Shown: piece after piece, positions 27,001 to 33,000 of the stretch
Layout: each line of letters begins with the position of its first letter
Position numbering within the stretch: position 1 is the stretch's first letter
Assembly (NCBI GenBank): GCA_021819565.1
Contig: JAKAQV010000003.1
Span: 1-34,823, forward strand
Source of the DNA: a bacterium
Lineage (GTDB): Bacteria; Elusimicrobiota; Elusimicrobia; UBA1565; UBA9628
Reading direction: 5' to 3'
Length of the DNA stretch: 34,823 nt
The notes under the pieces: model-generated
Seen by the model: the letters and a program-made list of their open reading frames with translations, nothing else
Told to the model about the DNA's origin: nothing
The model's database searches: none
Translations under genes and position numbers: made by a program

Positions 27001-30000
27001 GTTTATTGGGACAGACTGGGTTAATGAAGAGCAGTATTATGTCAAGGCTCGCGCGACTGACAACGCTTTAAACGCGGCCGGAGTCATCACCGGAAACACG
27101 ACTTCCGTTTTTACCAACGGTCAAAATTTGATGAGTTTCATCATCCAAAACACTCCGCCGGTTTCTCAATTAATTACGCCGCCGCCGGGAAGCTACATTC
27201 AAGACTTTACTTCCATTTCCGGAACCGCCAATGTGGGCTTGGCCGGAGGCGATACCTATTATCTTTTCATCAGCACCCAGGACAGTTCCGGAAACGCCTA
27301 TTACTGGACCGGATCGGCCTGGGGCGCCGCCAATGTCTTCTACCAACTTCCGGTTCAGGTCACGGGTTCAACCGGAACGGTCAATTGGGCTTATCCCGGC
27401 TCCCCGGCTCTTCCAGGCGAAAACACGCCGACGACCAATCAACCCAATGGCACGGTTTTCTCTATCGCTTTTCAGGCTAAAGACAACGCCGGTAATTTAG
27501 AGACGCCGACGACCTCTCAGGTCATCTTGGATAAAACCGGCCCTAATGTCGCGATCTCAACTCCGATGGCCTCCGCGCCGGACTACGGCTCGACTAGGCT
27601 TTTGAGCGTGGTCAATGGGACCGCTTTTGAGTCGGTCGCCCCTGTGACCCAGGTCTTGGTTCAACTCAACGATATTTCCGATAGCCCGTCCTTAATGTGG
27701 GACGGTTCCACCTGGGGTGTCTATTCATCGACCTATCTTGTCGTCAGTGGAACTCAGCCATGGACCTTTAATTCTCCGCCCTGGATTAATAATAAGGAAT
27801 ATGTGGCATCGGTCGAAGCCTATGACGCGGCGGGAAATTTATCGCCGACCGGGCAAACCAATCAGCAGGTGACATTTATTTATGATGTCAACGCCCCAAC
27901 GTCTACCATTGCGGTTCCGTCTCTTCCTTTTTATCCATCAGGTCAACCTGCCATTCTAAACGGGCAGGCTTTCGACTGGGTCAGCTATCCCTCAACTCAA
28001 ACCATGTCGGGGCTCAATAATGTTCAAGTTTCCATCACTCAAAATAATGTCAACGGATGTTCTTTGGAATATTGGGATGGAACGGCTTGGCAGCCGACTG
28101 GCGGGCCTTATTGGCGCGTTGTCTCGACTAATACCGCCAACCCCGCGACCTGGAATTATCCACCGTCGAATCCCTCGGGAGATACGATTCCGACTTGGGC
28201 CAATGGCTGCAATTATACCGTTCAAACCCGCGCGACGGACAATTCTCAGAATGTCGAGGCTTTGTCTCATCAGCCAGCCAAGAGCTTTACCTACGACAAT
28301 CAGCCGCCGACATTCGCGATCTTAAGCCCCGCGTATTCATATGTCCAGGGCGTTTCTTCGATCAATGGGACTGCTAATGACCCCATCAGCTCGATGAATG
28401 GCGGGGAAGCGGCGGTCTATATGGCGGTTCAAAGACAAGACGGGAAATTCTGGGATGGGACAGGGTTTAATATTTCCTGCACCGGATCGGCGCTGTCTTC
28501 TTGCTCAAACGGTTCCGGCGGAACTTCGGATCCCTTTTTGAGCGCGGCTTTGACTTCCATCTTTGTTTCCTCGGCAAACTGGGCCTTAACCGGCAGCACG
28601 ATGACCAACCTCAGCGCTTATTTCAACACCACGGCGACTTCCCTTCAATTCTCGCTTTACGCTTCCGTCATTGACAATGCCGGAAACATCACGCGTTCGA
28701 CGACCACGGTTCCAGCTTTGGGCGCGGATTTCATCTTTACCGTTGATCACTTCCCACCAGTTTCAATTACGACATATCCCGCCGCGGCTTATTTGCAGGG
28801 AAATGTCGTTCCCGTCGCCGGAACCGCCGAGGATGATTTAAACGGAGCGGGGGTCGCTTCCGTTGGAATTGAAGCCCTTCAGGTCAATTCCGCCGGAACT
28901 ACTAATTACTGGAATTTCCTTGGTTCTTGGCAGACGACCGATCCGGGATATACCAGCGTTTCCTTGCTTGGAGGGGTTCCCGGCGGGACCCTGGCTTCCT
29001 GGAGCGCCTCAACCAATTCTCTTCCAAGTTCGGCCTTTGCGGATGGATATCTCTATCACATCGTTTCCCAGGCCGAAGATTTGTCCAATCCGCCCAATAT
29101 CCAGGTCAATTTAACGACTATCTCATTCATCGTGGACGATGACACGCCAACGGTTTCGATGGTGACGCCGACTCCTCCGCAAATTTATATCAGCACTTCT
29201 AATTTCGCGTTTTCCTCCGGCACCGTGGTTGATCCCTTAGTCGGCGGCGATATCCCTTCGGGCGTGGCTAATGTCTTCTTGACGGTTTATGATATTAGTT
29301 CCAATACCTGGTGGAACGGAAGCGGTTGGCAAACGGCTTCAAGCACGCAAACGGCTAATCTCTATCAAAGCTCATGGACATATACCCATTTCCCGACGGA
29401 TTGGACTCAAGGGTACTCTCCCTCGGACGGCGACCGCTATCGGGTGAACGTTTGGGCGGTGGACCGCGCGGGAAATAATGGTTCTCTCGCGTTTTCAACA
29501 TCCGTTGTCTTGACGATGGACGTGACGCCGCCCTTGGCGCAAGTGACTTCTCCCGCGGGAGGCTCGATTGCCTCAAGCCTGGATACGATTTCTGGAACCG
29601 CACAAGATTTCTTGGTCAACAATTCTTCTTCCGGCGTTCAATCCGTGGCGTTGAGCATTTTCGATAAAGGCGGCGGCACGGGAGATCCTAATATCAATAA
29701 ATACTGGAATCAGGCGAGCGGGGTTTGGTCTTCTAATCAGGTCTGGAACACGACCGCGTTTACGGCTCCGAATTGGGCGTTTAATTCGTCTAATCTCAAT
29801 TCAACGCTGACGGTTTATTCTCAATATGTTTTGACTTCGAGCGCGACCGATATCGCCGGAAATTCCCAAGCGGTCATTTCTTCGGGAGTTGTGACCTACG
29901 AGCCGCCTCCAGCGGTTACGGCAATTACCTATCCCGTGAGCTTGAATTATTACAGTTCGCTTCTGACAATTCAGGGAACTGCCAATGCCAACACCGAGTC

Positions 30001-33000
30001 AAACAATATTCAAATTGAACGTCTTGACACCGCTCAATGTTGGACCGGATCGGCCTGGGGATCTTGTCCCGATGCGCGTTCCATTAGCCCCTCTTCTCCG
30101 ACCTGGAGCTATCCCTCGGGGTCTGACATCATTCCGGCCTGGGTCAATAACACCAGTTACACGATTACTGAAACCGGGTTTAATACCGCCGGAATCGCCG
30201 AGAGCCCAAATCAGCAATTGGAATTTTATATCGATCAGTCTTCCCCGATTTCGCGCGTGAACTTCCCGGCGAACGCCTCTTATATCAACGCCGTTCCGAC
30301 TTTGTCCGGAACCGCCCAGGACGCCATCATTAATGGCATAGACTCCGGCATCAAAAACCCCGGCGGAATCAATATCACTTTGCAGAGAACCGATAATAAC
30401 GATTACTGGAATCAGGCGACCAGCACCTGGGTGGCTTCAATTACTCCTTTTACCGATACCGCGACTTATGACGCGGCATCGACCACCTGGAGTTTTGTCG
30501 CCTCTAGCCCGACACTGGCCTGGCAAGACGGCTTATCTTATAAGCTCTCGGTTAATTCCGAAGACAATGCCCAACCGACGCCCAATGTTGAGGCCATCAG
30601 CAGTCTTAATACCGTCAATTTCACATATGACACGACGCCTCCGGGAATTTTCGTTCAGTATCCAAACGCGGCGCGGGAGTCGAGTTTAGCGACTCTTTAC
30701 GGAACAGCCTCGGTGCCCAGTTTTGGCGCGCTCCAAAATGTCCAGGTGGCGATTTACTCCCAGGCCAATGCCGCTTGGGCTAATCCCGGAGGCAATCTTA
30801 ACTTTACCGAACCCACTGAAAATCTTGCTTTCTTTAGCGCGAACACAACCGGTGGTCCGACGAGTTTTAATTGGACGGTTTCAAGCGGCATTCCCTGGGT
30901 CGCGGGAGACACCTATACCGTGGTCGCTCGGGCCTTAGATGAGGCGGGGAATTATTCCGTTCCTTATTCCACCTCTCCTAATTTCGTCTACGACAATTTG
31001 CCTCCGATTACCGCCGTGATCTTGCCGGCCAATGGCGGCTTTATCAATTCCTTGCCGATCATCTCTGGAACCGCGGCCGATCAACCAAGCGTGAACCCCA
31101 GCGTTTTGAGCGAAACCGACGTTCAGATTAAGCGTTTGGATAACGGACAATACTGGAGCGGTTCGGGCTGGGTTTCGGCCGCCACTTTGCAATCAACCTT
31201 GGCTCAAATTGAAATCTGGCAGGATATTTATCCATCGACCTGGAACGTGACGCCTGCCGATATGCCAACCGTCGCCAATGGCGGCCTTGTCTCCGGAACC
31301 TCCTATTACATTACGGCGCGCTCGATAGACAGCGCAAGCCCCGCCAACACCGAGGCCTTTGGGAACGCTTTCTCTTCGACCTTTACCTTTAGCACGACGA
31401 CTCCCACTTCTTTTGTCGCGATCCCCAATCAGCCTTTTTATAATAATCTGACCTTTATCTCCGGATCCGGAAGCGCCGCTTTCCAGAATGTGGCTTTATC
31501 GACGATCGCGCTTGAAATTCAGGACGTGACGGGCTCCGCTTGTTATGACAGCTCTAACAATCTCTTCGATCTAAGTTGTCCCGTTTGGTTTGGGGCCCAA
31601 GGCTCCACAAATTCTTGGACTTATACCTTGCCGTCCAATCCCTGGACCCAGGCGCATCAATACATCGTCTATTCTTCCGCGACCGATGTCGCGGGAAACG
31701 TTCAGGCTTTAATTAGCTCTTCCACCTTCGCATATGACATAGAGGCGCCGACGGCGGCGGTGATTGTCGCTCATTATATCAACGCTTCGGTGGCATCCAT
31801 TGGCGGCACCGCTTTTGACAGCCCGGCCGGAGTGTCTACGCTTCAAATTGCGGTTTCATCGAATGCCGGCGCGGCGGGTTCTTGGCTGAGCGGAAAAAAT
31901 GGGACTTATACCGCCAACGGTCCCGTTTATCTCGCGACTTCGACTTTTGTTTTCGGAAGTCCCGACAACTGGACCGAGGCCACCGCGAATTTAAATCTCC
32001 TGACGGGAGACACCTACTATATCCAAATCTTCGAAGAAGACAATGCCGGAAATTCAAGGACTCAGGATTTCCTCAACGCTTTTGTCTATGACACGGCGAC
32101 GCCTTCTATCGCGATCACCCAGCCGGACAAACTTTACTACAACAATCCCATCTCCATTACGGGGACCTCGGGAGAAATTCCGCCGGGATATGTCACCGCG
32201 GTTCAAATCCGGATTTCAACCGCGACCCAGGATTGGACCGGGACGGCTTGGACGAATTCAACTCCTTATTGGCTGACAGTTCCGGGGAGTCTTAATTCCT
32301 GGGTTTATACTTCGACTCCGCCCTGGGTGAGCGGTCAAACCTATACCATCTATGCGCAGGCCACCGATGTCGCGGGAAACCCCTCTTCCCTTCAAACTTA
32401 TTCCTTTACATATGACGTCAGCAATCCCTTGGCCTCCATGGTTTTCCCATCATCAGCCCGAACCGGAATCGCGGGAAATAATCTCTTGAGCGTCCAGCAA
32501 TCGACGGGAACGGCGGTGGACCCGGCGGGCAACCCGTTGACCTTGGTCCAGGTTCGGGTCGAGCAGGTTTCCCCGACGCCGGCCGCTTTCTGGGATCCTT
32601 CCAACGGCACTTTTGACATTTTGCCGGCTAACGAAGACACGGCGTGGTTTGGAGCGGCGACTTCGGATAATTGGGCCAGTTGGTCGGTCTCAAGCGCGGC
32701 GGTTTTTGCCGCGTTAAATAGCGGAGGGCAGTATCAATTTAGTTCTCGCGCTTTTGACGCCGCCGGAAACGTCTCGACGGTTTATTCAACGATGACGACG
32801 ATTTACGATATCTATCCTCCCGAGACGGGCGTGACGGATCCAGCCAACGGAATTTCGACTAATTCCTGGGTCGCGCTCGTGGGAACAGCCGTTGATTTTA
32901 CCAATGTCCCCGGCCCGAATAATATTAATTTAGGAACAGTTCAGCGCGTTCAGGTTCAGATCGAGAGATTGGATACCAAGCAGTACTGGAATACCGGGTC